Assembly: GCF_000152805.1 (NCBI RefSeq)
Contig: NZ_CH902578.1
Location: forward strand, 1,852,231 to 1,916,230
DNA from: Maritimibacter alkaliphilus HTCC2654
Lineage (GTDB): Bacteria > Pseudomonadota > Alphaproteobacteria > Rhodobacterales > Rhodobacteraceae
Direction: 5' to 3'
DNA length: 64,000 nucleotides
Below the pieces are notes generated by a model, which did no database searches, had not been told where the DNA came from, and saw only the letters and a list, made by a program, of their open reading frames with translations. Shown here one piece after another: positions 9,581 to 18,424 of the stretch (positions are counted from its first letter, which is position 1; each line of letters starts with the position of its first letter). The position numbers and the translations under genes were made by a program.

Positions 9581-10618
9581 TCAGGGCACGGGTGCGGCGG
9601 AAAACGCGTCGGTCCAGCGTTCGAGGAATTGCCGCTCTGTGCTGCCGTCCAGGGCCACGAGGAGCGGCGGCGCAAGCGGGATGGACCGGCGCGCGCTTTG
9701 CACCGTGCGCAACTCGTCGGGGTCGGTCGCATACAGCAGGCCGACCGAAGCGAGCATCGCCTGCCCCCGCTCGGACAGAAGGAAGTCGAGGAACTGTTCG
9801 GCCGCCATGGGGTTTCGCGCCTTGGCGGGGATCATGTAGGCGCGCGACAGAAAGAGGGTGTAGTCCTCCGGCAGGATCACACCCACGTTCGCGGGGGCCG
9901 CGTTGCGCACGTATGATCCGAGGACGTTGTAGGCGAACAGGTATTCGCCGGTCGAAACGCCCTCGATGATCTCGGTCGAACAGCAGGTCGCGATCGCATC
10001 GGACCGTGCCAGACCTTCCAGCAGCGACCCGAAAGTGGTCGCTTCGAGACTGTCGATATAGGCGAACAGGTATCCCAGCCCGGATGCCTCGATGTCGTAG
10101 GTCGCGATGCGCGCCCGGAACGTCACGGGGTCGTCGCGCATGAGATCGAGCAGGTCGAAACGCGATTGCGGAACATCCTCAGGCGCAATCCGGTCGGTGT
10201 TGTAGATCATGACCGCAGGTTCCTGCGTCACGCCCCAAACCTCGTCGCGCCACCGTCGCGTATCGGGAAGGGCCCGCGTGCGGTCGGACACGAAGGGCCG
10301 GGCGCAGGCGCGGTTGACCAGCGAGACCATCAGATGAACGGCGGACGAGAACACCGCATCCGCCGGGGTCGTCTCGCCGTCGCAGGCGGACGACGCATTG
10401 GCGTGCAGGGGGTTCGAGCCCCATTGTTCATAAGTGATCGCAAGGTCCGGGTGGTCGGCGGCGAAGGCGGTCAGGGCGGGTTCCAGAATGGCGATGTCGG
10501 TCGTCGACCGGATGACGAACGGCGTCGCCCCGGTGCCGAATGTCGCCACGTCTTCCTGTGCGAATGCCGCCGTGGCCGAAACCGCGACCGCCAGCAGAGC
10601 TTGTATCAGGCGCGTCAC
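9581..10618 (-). CDS. Periplasmic solute-binding protein in a two-component operon
   Basis: 345 residues starting at a GTG (10616-10618) that overlaps the stop of the histidine kinase by 4 bp; an ATG-initiated longer frame would run far into the kinase gene. The signal peptide is LLAVAVSATAAFAQ. The mature part resembles iron/thiamine-type ABC solute-binding proteins: ILEPALTAFAADHPDLAITY, YNTDRIAPEDVP, MIPAKARNPMAAEQFLDFLL. No permease or ATPase gene is adjacent. Its coupling to a sensor kinase suggests that it presents ligand to the sensor rather than to a transporter; this is inference. Confidence 0.82.
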   Translation of the reverse strand: MTRLIQALLAVAVSATAAFAQEDVATFGTGATPFVIRSTTDIAILEPALTAFAADHPDLAITYEQWGSNPLHANASSACDGETTPADAVFSSAVHLMVSLVNRACARPFVSDRTRALPDTRRWRDEVWGVTQEPAVMIYNTDRIAPEDVPQSRFDLLDLMRDDPVTFRARIATYDIEASGLGYLFAYIDSLEATTFGSLLEGLARSDAIATCCSTEIIEGVSTGEYLFAYNVLGSYVRNAAPANVGVILPEDYTLFLSRAYMIPAKARNPMAAEQFLDFLLSERGQAMLASVGLLYATDPDELRTVQSARRSIPLAPPLLVALDGSTERQFLERWTDAFSAAPVP

Positions 10619-12000
10619 GAAGCACCCCCTTTGACCATGGGAAGGGCGAAGCCGATCCGGAAACGTCCGTTCGCCTGCGACACGACGATCTCGCCATCGA
10701 AAGCGTCGGTCACGGCGGTCACGATGGACAGGCCAAGCCCGCCGCTGTCCTCGCGCGAGGCGGCGGAGCGTTGAAACCGTTCGCCAGTGCGGGCGAGCAG
10801 ACCGGGTGACATGCCCGGCCCCGCATCCTCGATCCACAGAACCGCGCGCCCCTTATCCTCGCTCACGCCGATCCGCACGGGCGGCGCGCCATGTTTGAGC
10901 GCGTTGGTCAGCAGGTTCTTTCCGGCCTGAACCAGCGAAAACTCGTCGCCCAGAACCATGACCGGGTCTTCCCCGATCACCAGTTCCACCTCGACGTCAG
11001 GCGCCAGCACCTCGTGGTCGCGGGTCTCGACGATCTCAAGCGCGATCTGGCGCAGGTCGATTTTTTCGCGCGCGACCGAGTCGGTGCGATGGACGACCAG
11101 AGCGCGCGACAGCATCTGATCGAGAAGCGTGCCCAAGGACCGCGTGCGCCGCGCGAGGCGTTCGAGACGTTTGTCGCGTTCCCCCGGATCGCTTTCTTCG
11201 ATTGCCGTCTCGGCCTGTGCGCGGATCGCGGCGACGGGCGTGCGAAGCTGGTGGGCCGTGTCCGAAATAAGTGACTGCATCGCCGTGAACTGCCGATCCA
11301 GCCGCCCCATGAAGCGGTTCATGGCGGTGACGATGACGGCGATCTCGCGCGGAACGTCCTCGACCGAGACCGGCGTCAGGTCATAAGGGTCGCGCCCCGC
11401 CATATCCTCGGCGATCCGGTCGAGCGGCCGGACCGCGCCGCGCACCACGATGACCGAGATCAGGATCAGCGCGGCCCCCGCGATGGCAATGGGAACGAGA
11501 GCATTCAGCATCAGGTCGATGGCAAGCGCCCGCCGCGCGATCATGGTCTGCCCCACGGTCACCCGGACATTGCCCGAAAAGTCGCGCTCGGCGAAGCGAC
11601 GGACGACATCGACGAAGCGCGCATCCTCGCCCTGCATCGACCCGTCGAAGAAGATCGCCTCGCGCAGCCGTTCGCGCGTCGGGGACGGCGTGTCACTCAG
11701 CCCCGTAATCAGTCCGTCGTCCGGTCCGCGCACGGCATAGGTCACGCGATCGTCCGGGGCCTGCGCCAGAAGCTCGAAGGCCGAGGTGGGCAGGTTAAGC
11801 GTCGGCGCCCCGTCGGCGATCCGAATGGACTCCGCGATGTCGTTCGCGGCACCCAGAAGCAGACGATCATAAGCCTCCCACGATGCGGATCGTCCGTTGA
11901 ACCATGCCGACAGGGCCACGATCACGGCGCCGATGCCAAGGATCAGGACCACCCCTGTCAGAAGCCGGGCCAGAAGGCTGGGGGCCGAACCGTCAGCCAC
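10615..12000 (-). CDS. TctE-like sensor histidine kinase
   Basis: 461 residues from the GTG at 11998-12000, which overlaps the response regulator by 8 bp. Architecture: a transmembrane segment (LLTGVVLILGIGAVIVALSA), a periplasmic sensor domain of about 140 residues, a second membrane segment (VPIAIAGAALILISVIVV), a HAMP-like linker, the H-box SDTAHQLRTPVAA with the phospho-accepting His, and ATPase motifs NLLTNALKHG, IEDAGPGM and GLGLSIV. The domain pattern and the divergent tctCBA operon point to a TctE-type sensor of a tricarboxylate or similar carboxylate. Ligand identity is not visible. Confidence 0.88.
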   Translation of the reverse strand: MADGSAPSLLARLLTGVVLILGIGAVIVALSAWFNGRSASWEAYDRLLLGAANDIAESIRIADGAPTLNLPTSAFELLAQAPDDRVTYAVRGPDDGLITGLSDTPSPTRERLREAIFFDGSMQGEDARFVDVVRRFAERDFSGNVRVTVGQTMIARRALAIDLMLNALVPIAIAGAALILISVIVVRGAVRPLDRIAEDMAGRDPYDLTPVSVEDVPREIAVIVTAMNRFMGRLDRQFTAMQSLISDTAHQLRTPVAAIRAQAETAIEESDPGERDKRLERLARRTRSLGTLLDQMLSRALVVHRTDSVAREKIDLRQIALEIVETRDHEVLAPDVEVELVIGEDPVMVLGDEFSLVQAGKNLLTNALKHGAPPVRIGVSEDKGRAVLWIEDAGPGMSPGLLARTGERFQRSAASREDSGGLGLSIVTAVTDAFDGEIVVSQANGRFRIGFALPMVKGGAS

Positions 12001-12664
12001 GGTCGACGATCCTGTAGCCGACACCGCGTTGCGTCTCGATCCCCACGCTGCTGCCCGCAAGACGCTTGCGCAGCCTCGCGATGTAAAGCTCGATGGCATT
12101 CAGCCCGACATCCGCATCGTCGAAGGCGAAGAGCCCGTCGTAAAGCCGTTCCTTCGACAGGTATTGCTCGGGGAAACGGACGAGCAGTTCCAGCAACGCC
12201 GCCTCGCGCCGGGTCAGGGTCACTTTCTCGCCGTCGAGAGTCGCGCTCATTTGTGACGGCGAATAGCTAAGGGCCCCAAGCTGGATGGTGTCGCTTTTCT
12301 GCGCCGCCTCGCGCCGCACCAGCGCCCGTAGCCGCGCCTCCAGCTCGCGCTGATCAAAGGGTTTCACGAGATAGTCGTCGGCCCGGAGGTCGAGCGCATC
12401 GACCCGATTATCCACCGACACCAGCGCGGTCAGCATCAGGACCGGCGTCCGATTCCCGCCGGTGCGCAGACGGCGCAAAAGGTCGGTCCCGCTGCCGTCC
12501 GGCAGGTTGATGTCCAGCACCAGCGCGTCATACCGCTGGACCGCCAGATGATCTTCGGCCTCGGTCACGGTGGCCGCCAGATCGCAGGCGATTCCCACGC
12601 GCGCGAACCGGGCCGACACGGTTTCGGCCAGATCGGTCGCGTCTTCGACCATCAGAACGCGCAT
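11993..12664 (-). CDS. TctD-like OmpR-family response regulator
   Basis: 223 residues from the ATG at 12662-12664. The receiver domain begins MRVLMVEDATDLAETV, with the phospho-acceptor Asp in ALVLDINLPDGSG and the conserved Lys in DDYLVKPF. The C-terminal winged helix has LTRREAALLELLVRFPEQYL and LNAIELYIARLRKRL. It is the first gene of the operon with the kinase and the binding protein, and it is divergent from tctC with about 170 bp between them. It most likely activates the tctCBA transporter, as TctD does in enterobacteria. Confidence 0.9.
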   Translation of the reverse strand: MRVLMVEDATDLAETVSARFARVGIACDLAATVTEAEDHLAVQRYDALVLDINLPDGSGTDLLRRLRTGGNRTPVLMLTALVSVDNRVDALDLRADDYLVKPFDQRELEARLRALVRREAAQKSDTIQLGALSYSPSQMSATLDGEKVTLTRREAALLELLVRFPEQYLSKERLYDGLFAFDDADVGLNAIELYIARLRKRLAGSSVGIETQRGVGYRIVDRG

Positions 12665-12832
12665 CTCGGGGGTCCTTTCGTGCCATGCGTCCGGCGCATG
12701 ACAGGTTTGTGACAGGTTCAACCGTTACTGCCCAGTTAACCCGACGGGAGCGGTGGTGCAAAGCCGTGTCCCGGCCGGGGAGGAGACCGGCGTGCCGCTT
12801 GGGAGTGCGGGCGCCGAAATTGGAGGACACTC

Positions 12833-13813
12833 ATGACCATCAAACTCACCCTCGCCGCCCTCATGCTGGGCGCATCCACCTTCGGCGCCGTCGCGCAGGA
12901 CTTCACCCCCGAGAACCCGGAGTGCATCGCACCCGCCAACCCCGGCGGTGGCTGGGACTTCACCTGCCGTCAGGTGGGCAAGTCGCTTCAGGATCAGGGC
13001 CTGATCGAAAAGACCATGCAGGTCGTCAACCTCGCCGGTGGCGGCGGCGGTGTCGCCTTTGCCGAAGTGGTGAACAAGCGCAGCGATGACAACGACCTGA
13101 TCGTCGCGGCATCGAGCGCGACCGCGACCCGTCTGGCGCAGGGGGCATTCCCCGGCAACACGATGGATCAGGTCCGCTGGCTCGCCTCGATCGGCGCGGA
13201 TTATGGCGTGATCGCCGTGGCGGCCGACAGCGACGTGAACACGCTGCCCGAGCTGCTGGACATGGTGAAGAACGATCCGACCTCGGTGTCGGTCGCGGGC
13301 GGTTCGGCCGTGGGTGGCTGGGACCACCTCAAGGTGCTGATCGCGGCCAATGCCTATGGCATCGAGGACGTGCGTTCGGTGAAATACATCGCCTTCGACG
13401 GCGGCGGCGAGGCTGTCACGCAGCTTCTGGCCGGTTCCGTTCAGGCCTTCACCGGCGATATTTCGGAAGCCAAGGGGTTCGTCGATTCCGGTGACATCAA
13501 GGTCATCGCGGTTCTCTCGCCCGAGCGTCTGGAGGGCGAATTCGCCGACTTCCCGACCGCGAAGGAGCAGGGCATCGACGCGATCGGCGCGAACTGGCGC
13601 GGGTTCTACGCGCCGGGCGGCATGTCCGACGAAGCCTATGACACTTGGGTGTCGAAAATCGCCGATCTCTATGCCTCGGACGAGTGGAAAGAGATCATGG
13701 CGGCCAACGGCCTCGCCCCGCTCAGCCTGCAAGGTGCCGAGTTCCAGGAATTCGTCGCGAATTCGGTCCAGCAGATTCAGGACATCTCGAAGGAAATCGG
13801 GATCATCAAGTAA
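12833..13813 (+). CDS. tctC: Tripartite tricarboxylate transporter substrate-binding protein TctC
   Basis: 326 residues with a signal peptide (LTLAALMLGASTFGAVAQ). The Bug/TctC family signature is clear: CIAPANPGGGWDFTCR near the N-terminus, then VNLAGGGGGVAFAEV and VAGGSAVGGWDHLKVL. The protein captures a carboxylate in the periplasm for the TctAB permease. GGAGG lies about 10 bp upstream of the ATG. TctB and TctA follow on the same strand, and a TctDE-like regulatory operon lies divergently upstream. Confidence 0.93.
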   Translation: MTIKLTLAALMLGASTFGAVAQDFTPENPECIAPANPGGGWDFTCRQVGKSLQDQGLIEKTMQVVNLAGGGGGVAFAEVVNKRSDDNDLIVAASSATATRLAQGAFPGNTMDQVRWLASIGADYGVIAVAADSDVNTLPELLDMVKNDPTSVSVAGGSAVGGWDHLKVLIAANAYGIEDVRSVKYIAFDGGGEAVTQLLAGSVQAFTGDISEAKGFVDSGDIKVIAVLSPERLEGEFADFPTAKEQGIDAIGANWRGFYAPGGMSDEAYDTWVSKIADLYASDEWKEIMAANGLAPLSLQGAEFQEFVANSVQQIQDISKEIGIIK

Positions 13814-13891
13814 CCCGACCACCACTCACACACACCGGGGCGGCGGCCATGTCGCCGCCCTTTCCGCAATCTCTGCCGCAAGGAGAGCGCC

Positions 13892-14323
13892 ATGAGCGAT
13901 CGCATATTCGGTGCCGTCGGCCTGCTGTTGGCCATCGGCTTCGCCGTCGCCGCCTGGAACATCGAGGAAAGCTTCCTCTCGGACGCCGTCGGGCCGAGTG
14001 GCTTCCCCCTCATCGTCGCCGTCGTGCTGGGCCTGTCCAGCATCGTCATCGCGATCAAACCCGACGCCGCCCCGCATTGGCCCGGCCTCGGCCGCCTCGC
14101 CGAACTGCTCGCCGCCGTCGTGATGATGGTGCTGTATGCCGAGCTTCTGCCGGTCGTGGGCTTCGTCATCGCCACCGCCGTCGCAGCCGCCTACCTGAGC
14201 TGGCGATTGGGGTCCGGCATCGTCGGTGCCGTCCTGACCGGGGTCGGTTCCTCCGTGGGGATTTACGTGATCTTCCACCTCATCTTCGGCCTGTCGCTCG
14301 CGCGCGGCCCGCTCGGCTTCTGA
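13892..14323 (+). CDS. tctB: Tripartite tricarboxylate transporter small membrane subunit TctB
   Basis: 143 residues, preceded by AAGGAGAGCGCC. Four hydrophobic segments are seen: FGAVGLLLAIGFAVAAW, FPLIVAVVLGLSSIVI, LAAVVMMVLYAELLPVVGFV plus ATAVAAAYLSW, and GAVLTGVGSSVGIYVIFHLI. The motif SDAVGPSGFPLIVAV is typical of TctB, the small four-helix subunit of tripartite tricarboxylate transporters in the inner membrane. It lies between the binding protein and the large permease subunit, the usual tctCBA order. Confidence 0.9.
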   Translation: MSDRIFGAVGLLLAIGFAVAAWNIEESFLSDAVGPSGFPLIVAVVLGLSSIVIAIKPDAAPHWPGLGRLAELLAAVVMMVLYAELLPVVGFVIATAVAAAYLSWRLGSGIVGAVLTGVGSSVGIYVIFHLIFGLSLARGPLGF

Positions 14324-14333
14324 GGAGGCTCAC

Positions 14334-15866
14334 GTGGAAACTTTCGCAAACCTCGCCGATGGTTTCGCCATCGCTTTGACGTGGAACAACCTGTGGCTCG
14401 CGCTGCTGGGCTGTTTCCTCGGCACCATCATGGGCGCGCTGCCCGGCCTTGGTCCGTCGAACGGCGTCGCCATCTTGATCCCGCTCGCCTTTACCATGGG
14501 CCTTGGCGCGACGCCGTCGCTGATCCTGCTGACATCAGTCTACTACGGCGCGATGTATGGCGGGCGAATATCGTCGATCCTGCTCAATATTCCCGGCGAT
14601 GAACCCGCCATGATGACCTGTCTCGACGGGTACCCGATGGCGAAGAAGGGGCTCGCGGGCGAGGCGCTGTCGCTCTCCGGCATCGCATCCTTCGTCGGTG
14701 CGTTTCTTGCCACCTGGGGGCTCATCCTGCTGGCCCCGCAACTCGTCAAGATCGCGCTTCTGTTCGGCCCTGCCGAATATTTCGCGCTCTTCGCGCTCGC
14801 GTTCATGACGCTGGGCGGCGTGTCCTCCACCAATCAGGCGAAATCGGCCTTCGCCGCCGCGCTGGGTCTGGGTCTCGCCACGATCGGCGTCGACACGCAG
14901 ACCGGCGTGCCTCGGTTCACCTTCGGCGAAGTGCACCTTTACGACGGCCTCGACTTCCTCGTCGCAATCGTCGGTCTGTTCGCCCTGTCCGAGGTGTTCA
15001 TTTTCCTCGAAGAGCGCCACGGCAACTCCGAAGCGGACGCGAAAAAGCTGACCATCGGACGGCTCTATCCGCCGGTTTCGATGATTAAACAGACGACGCC
15101 GACCATGCTGCGCACCTCGGTGCTGGGCTTCATCGCGGGCGTTCTGCCCGGTGCGGGGGCCTCGCTCGGCTCGTTCATCAGCTATTCGTTCGAGAAGCGG
15201 CTGGTGGACAAGGAAGGCACCTTCGGCACGGGCGACCCGCGTGGCGTGGCCGCGCCCGAGGCGGGCAATAACGCCGCCGCCGGGGGTGCGCTGGTACCGA
15301 TGCTGGCGCTGGGTGTGCCGGGGTCCGGCACCACGGCGGTTCTGCTCGCCGTGCTCTTGTCGCTGAACATCACCCCCGGCCCGCTGCTGTTCACGCAGAA
15401 CCCGGATGTGGTCTGGGGCCTGATCGCGGCGCTGTTCATCGCGAACTTCATGCTGCTGGCGCTGAACATCCCGATGGTGGGTCTGTTCACCCGCGTCCTG
15501 CTGATCCCGCCCCGTATCCTGATGCCGATCGTCGCGATGGTCAGCTTCGTCGGGATCTACGGCATCTCGGGCTCGTCCTTCGACCTCTTGGTGATGATCG
15601 GCTTCGGCGTGATGGGCTGGGTGCTTCGCAAGTTCGACGTGCCGCTGGTGCCGATCATTCTGGGCACGCTTCTGGGCAACGCGATGGAGAACAACCTGCG
15701 CCGCGCGATCACCATCGACAACGGCAACTGGTGGACGCTGATCGACAGCCCGCTGACGATCATCCTGTGGTCCATCGCTATCGTCGGCTTCATCCTGCCC
15801 GTCATCGTCGGGCGACGCGTGAAAGCCAAGATGCGCCGCGACGAAGAAGGCGCGCTTCAGGACTGA
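14334..15866 (+). CDS. tctA: Tripartite tricarboxylate transporter large membrane subunit TctA
   Basis: 510 residues from a GTG at 14334, nine bases after TGAGGAGG, where the tctB stop and the ribosome binding site overlap. It has 11-12 hydrophobic segments. Family motifs: GTIMGALPGLGPSNGVAIL near the N-terminus, YYGAMYGGRISSILLNIPGD, GVLPGAGASLGSFISY, and GVAAPEAGNNAAAGGALVP followed by LALGVPGSGTTAVLL. These duplicated glycine/proline-rich loops define TctA, the channel-forming permease subunit. The gene is followed by a strong terminator. Confidence 0.95.
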   Translation: METFANLADGFAIALTWNNLWLALLGCFLGTIMGALPGLGPSNGVAILIPLAFTMGLGATPSLILLTSVYYGAMYGGRISSILLNIPGDEPAMMTCLDGYPMAKKGLAGEALSLSGIASFVGAFLATWGLILLAPQLVKIALLFGPAEYFALFALAFMTLGGVSSTNQAKSAFAAALGLGLATIGVDTQTGVPRFTFGEVHLYDGLDFLVAIVGLFALSEVFIFLEERHGNSEADAKKLTIGRLYPPVSMIKQTTPTMLRTSVLGFIAGVLPGAGASLGSFISYSFEKRLVDKEGTFGTGDPRGVAAPEAGNNAAAGGALVPMLALGVPGSGTTAVLLAVLLSLNITPGPLLFTQNPDVVWGLIAALFIANFMLLALNIPMVGLFTRVLLIPPRILMPIVAMVSFVGIYGISGSSFDLLVMIGFGVMGWVLRKFDVPLVPIILGTLLGNAMENNLRRAITIDNGNWWTLIDSPLTIILWSIAIVGFILPVIVGRRVKAKMRRDEEGALQD

Positions 15867-15874
15867 CGAGATCG

Positions 15875-15901
15875 AGGGCGGCATTCAGGTGCCGCCCTTT
15901 T
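15875..15901 (+). terminator. Rho-independent terminator after tctA
   Basis: AGGGCGGCA (15875-15883) pairs perfectly with TGCCGCCCT (15890-15898) around a 6-base loop, followed by TTTT. It closes the tctCBA operon. The following stretch, 15902-16192, shows no coding frame or structure that I can support. Confidence 0.85.
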
Positions 15902-16192
15902 CGCATCCATGCCGGGCGGGGCGCGGAGTTTTTCGGTTGGGCAGCGTCAGCGATGCCCGACATTTTTCGCGAAGGCGACGGGCGGTTGTCCTCGAGTTGT
16001 TCGAAGAGCCGTAAACGCCCACCGCATTCGACGAACTGAGAGGTATGCCTGACGCCCGATATCCCTGACGCTAGAAGTAGGCCGCAACTCCGCGTCGACA
16101 TGCTTCGCAGACGCATCAGTGGAAAGCCCTCAGGCCAGCACCGTCTCGATCTTGACCCCGGAAATACGATGCCATAGGTACGCAGTCACCGA

Positions 16193-16266
16193 GCGGGCGT
16201 TGTGTAATGGTAAGACCTCAGCCTTCCAAGCTGATGATACGGGTTCGATTCCCGTCGCCCGCTCCA
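16193..16266 (+). tRNA. tRNA-Gly(TCC)
   Basis: The acceptor stem GCGGGCG pairs with CGCCCGC. The anticodon arm is TCAGC-CTTCCAA-GCTGA with anticodon TCC. The T arm is CGGG-TTCGATT-CCCG, and the 3' CCA is encoded, preceded by T as discriminator. All cloverleaf elements are intact. No integrase or attachment-site duplication is visible next to it. Confidence 0.96.
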
Positions 16267-16289
16267 CCGATCCGCAGGTCTCCAGACAC

Positions 16290-16314
16290 AAAAAAGCCGG
16301 GCACCCGGCCCGGC
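16290..16314 (-). terminator. Terminator for the DUF1127 gene
   Basis: GCCGGG (16296-16301) pairs with CCCGGC (16309-16314). Read on the minus strand, the stem is followed by a run of six T (16295-16290). It lies 26 bases beyond the end of the minus-strand DUF1127 gene and could also limit read-through from the tRNA. Confidence 0.8.
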
Positions 16315-16339
16315 GATTTCGTCACGCTCTGATCCTCGA

Positions 16340-16561
16340 TCAGAGGTAGTAGGTGTCCGCGAAAACGTGGCGGACGATGCCGTCGCGGGTGAGGCCGCGT
16401 TCGGCGAGCTCGGCGTCCGACAGCGACTCGAACGCGGCGATTTCAGCTTGGCGCGAGCGGGCTTCGACATAGGCGGCACCGAAGGATTTCAGACCGTTCA
16501 GAACACGGGCGAAGACCGGGTGCGAAGCGGCGAAGTCGGAGTTGGTTGCGGTATAGGCCAT
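16340..16561 (-). CDS. DUF1127 domain protein
   Basis: 73 residues. The C-terminal half carries the DUF1127 pattern: EIAAFESLSDAELAERGLTR followed by an aromatic tail ending FADTYYL. Such short, basic-to-neutral proteins with an arginine- or leucine-rich DUF1127 segment are abundant in Rhodobacterales. Some relatives act in phosphate or stress responses and RNA metabolism, but no function can be assigned here. The gene is monocistronic, with its own terminator downstream. Confidence 0.85.
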   Translation of the reverse strand: MAYTATNSDFAASHPVFARVLNGLKSFGAAYVEARSRQAEIAAFESLSDAELAERGLTRDGIVRHVFADTYYL

Positions 16562-16663
16562 CTTGGGAACCTCAGATCAGATTGTGTTGCTCAGGGTTTC
16601 CCCCCTTGCCGATCTAATTAGGTCACACAGGCTGCCACGAACACCGACAATGCGGCAATGCCG

Positions 16664-17299
16664 CTATGCAGCATTTGCAGAGCCGGCCGGGGCGAGGCTC
16701 AATCCCCCAATATTTACAATGTGTTCCACGATGTCGGAGACACCCTCACCGTGCCGCAATGCAGAAAAAACGAAGGGTTTCCCGGCCCGCATCCGGGTCG
16801 CGTCACGCTCCATCACCCCCAGATCGGCCCCCACATAGGGCGCCAGATCGCGTTTGTTGATGACCAGAAGGTCGCTTCGCGTGATCGCGGGGCCGCCTTT
16901 GCGCGGGATCTCCTCCCCCGCCGCCACGTCGATGACGTAAAGCGTGATGTCGGCCAGTTCCGGGCTGAAGGTGGCCGACAGGTTGTCGCCGCCGCTTTCG
17001 ATCAGGATCAGGTCCAGATCGGGGTGACGGGCGTTCAGATCGGCCACGGCGGCGAGGTTGATCGACGCATCCTCCCGGATCGCCGTATGCGGGCAGCCGC
17101 CGGTTTCGACGCCGACGACGCGGTCGGCGGGCAGGATCTGCATCCGCATCAGCGCCTCGGCGTCCTCCTGCGTGTAGATGTCGTTGGTGATGACCGCCAT
17201 CGAACAGCGGTCTTTCAGCGCCTTGGCCAGTTCGGCGGTCAGGGTGGTCTTGCCAGCCCCCACCGGGCCACCGATGCCTACTCTCAGGGGTCCATTCAT
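16664..17299 (-). CDS. ureG: Urease accessory GTPase UreG
   Basis: 211 residues from the ATG at 17297-17299, which overlaps the ureF stop by 4 bp. The P-loop is [17 protein letters not shown]. Other conserved blocks are [36 protein letters not shown] (the Cys-Pro-His nickel-binding motif), [19 protein letters not shown] and [19 protein letters not shown]. UreG is the GTPase that drives nickel delivery into apo-urease together with UreD, UreE and UreF. It is the last gene of the urease operon. Confidence 0.97.
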   Translation of the reverse strand: MNGPLRVGIGGPVGAGKTTLTAELAKALKDRCSMAVITNDIYTQEDAEALMRMQILPADRVVGVETGGCPHTAIREDASINLAAVADLNARHPDLDLILIESGGDNLSATFSPELADITLYVIDVAAGEEIPRKGGPAITRSDLLVINKRDLAPYVGADLGVMERDATRMRAGKPFVFSALRHGEGVSDIVEHIVNIGGLSLAPAGSANAA

Positions 17300-17934
17300 G
17301 TGCGGAAAATCCTCGAGCGTTGGGTTTCGTGTTTCATCGCCGCGATGTCGGACAGGAACGAGGACGAGGCGATATGCGTCAACTCCCCGTCCGCCGCTTC
17401 CCGCGCGGTCTCTTCGCAGATCGGTGACAGCGTGCGGATCACGCGTTGCGCCTCGGTCTGGCCGATCGGGCCAAGCCGCTGCGCCGCCGAGACCAGGTTC
17501 GAGACGAACGCCTGAAGGTAAAGCGTGAGCGACAGCTCCAGCGGCAGCCCCTCGATCGCCACCGCACGGCCCAGCGCCACCGGATATGTCAGGCCGGCGA
17601 GGTCGGCGTCCCACACATGGCCCACGACGTCGCAGAACGCCCGCCCCTGCGCCTCGGCCTCGAGCAGCCGTTCGCGGCAGGGCGCGAAGGCCCGCGCCGC
17701 CCGGTCCACCTCGGCCAGCGGCACCCGGGCGTGATAGGCGGCGGCCACGAAATGCGCGTCAGCATGGGCCGAGCCGAGCGTCAGCAGGTCGGTGAGCCAC
17801 GTTTCCAGATCGGCGGAGGTCTTGATCCACCCCGCCTCGAACGCGGCCTCCAGTCCATGCGAATAGGTAAAAGCCCCGACCGGAAAGGCGGGCGAAAGCC
17901 ATTGGGTCAGCGTGAGAACCGCGTCAGTGCGCAT
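17296..17934 (-). CDS. ureF: Urease accessory protein UreF
   Basis: 212 residues from the ATG at 17932-17934. [20 protein letters not shown] near the N-terminus is the UreF signature, and the all-helical remainder includes [19 protein letters not shown] and the expected C-terminal segment. UreF forms a complex with UreD (UreH) and recruits UreG to the apo-enzyme for nickel insertion. The start lies 11 bases inside the 3' end of ureE and the stop overlaps ureG, so translation is coupled at both ends. Confidence 0.94.
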   Translation of the reverse strand: MRTDAVLTLTQWLSPAFPVGAFTYSHGLEAAFEAGWIKTSADLETWLTDLLTLGSAHADAHFVAAAYHARVPLAEVDRAARAFAPCRERLLEAEAQGRAFCDVVGHVWDADLAGLTYPVALGRAVAIEGLPLELSLTLYLQAFVSNLVSAAQRLGPIGQTEAQRVIRTLSPICEETAREAADGELTHIASSSFLSDIAAMKHETQRSRIFRT

Positions 17935-18424
17935 GGCTGTGATCTCCGTGGTCGTGGTCGTGGCCTTCGGGGCCGTGGGTATGCGAATGGTCGTGCCCGT
18001 GGGTGCGACCGTGACCATAGGCTCCGCCTTCGGGGGTGAAGGGTGCAACCACTTCGCGCACCGAAGCGCCAAGCCGCGTCAGCATGTCCCGCATGACGTG
18101 GTCGCGTTGGATGAAAATTGCGGCAGATGCCAATTGTGCAGGCGTATGGCGATTGCCGATGTGCCAGGCGAGCCGCACCATGTCGTCGCCCGTCACCTCG
18201 TAAAGGTCTTCCTCCGCCGGCACGACGCCCACGCTGCGCCCGTCCTCCAGCACGAAGGCGTCATGCACCCCGACGCTCGTCGTCTGGGCCAGATCGACGA
18301 GGAACCGCTCGCCCGTCTCGGTGGTCAGAACCCTGCGCCTCAGGAACCGCTCGTCATAGGTCAGCACCACCCGTGCGTCGGTGTGGTGGAGGTTTTTCAC
18401 GGCTCGGGCGGCAGGCAAGTTCAT
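17924..18424 (-). CDS. ureE: Urease accessory nickel metallochaperone UreE
   Basis: 166 residues from the ATG at 18422-18424. The N-terminal domain has RVVLTYDERFLRRRVLTTET and FLVDLAQ. The metal-binding domain has YEVTGDDMVRLAWHIGNRHT and the conserved RDHVMRDML region. The C-terminal tail is strongly His-rich (GHGRTHGHDHSHTHG, then [13 protein letters not shown]), typical of UreE proteins that store or pass Ni2+. The start overlaps the stop of the preceding exported-protein gene by 4 bp. Confidence 0.95.
   Translation of the reverse strand: MNLPAARAVKNLHHTDARVVLTYDERFLRRRVLTTETGERFLVDLAQTTSVGVHDAFVLEDGRSVGVVPAEEDLYEVTGDDMVRLAWHIGNRHTPAQLASAAIFIQRDHVMRDMLTRLGASVREVVAPFTPEGGAYGHGRTHGHDHSHTHGPEGHDHDHGDHSHAH

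Noticed and set aside
16193-16266. tRNA-Gly as an integration site
   Set aside because: No integrase gene and no repeated tRNA 3' end within the window.
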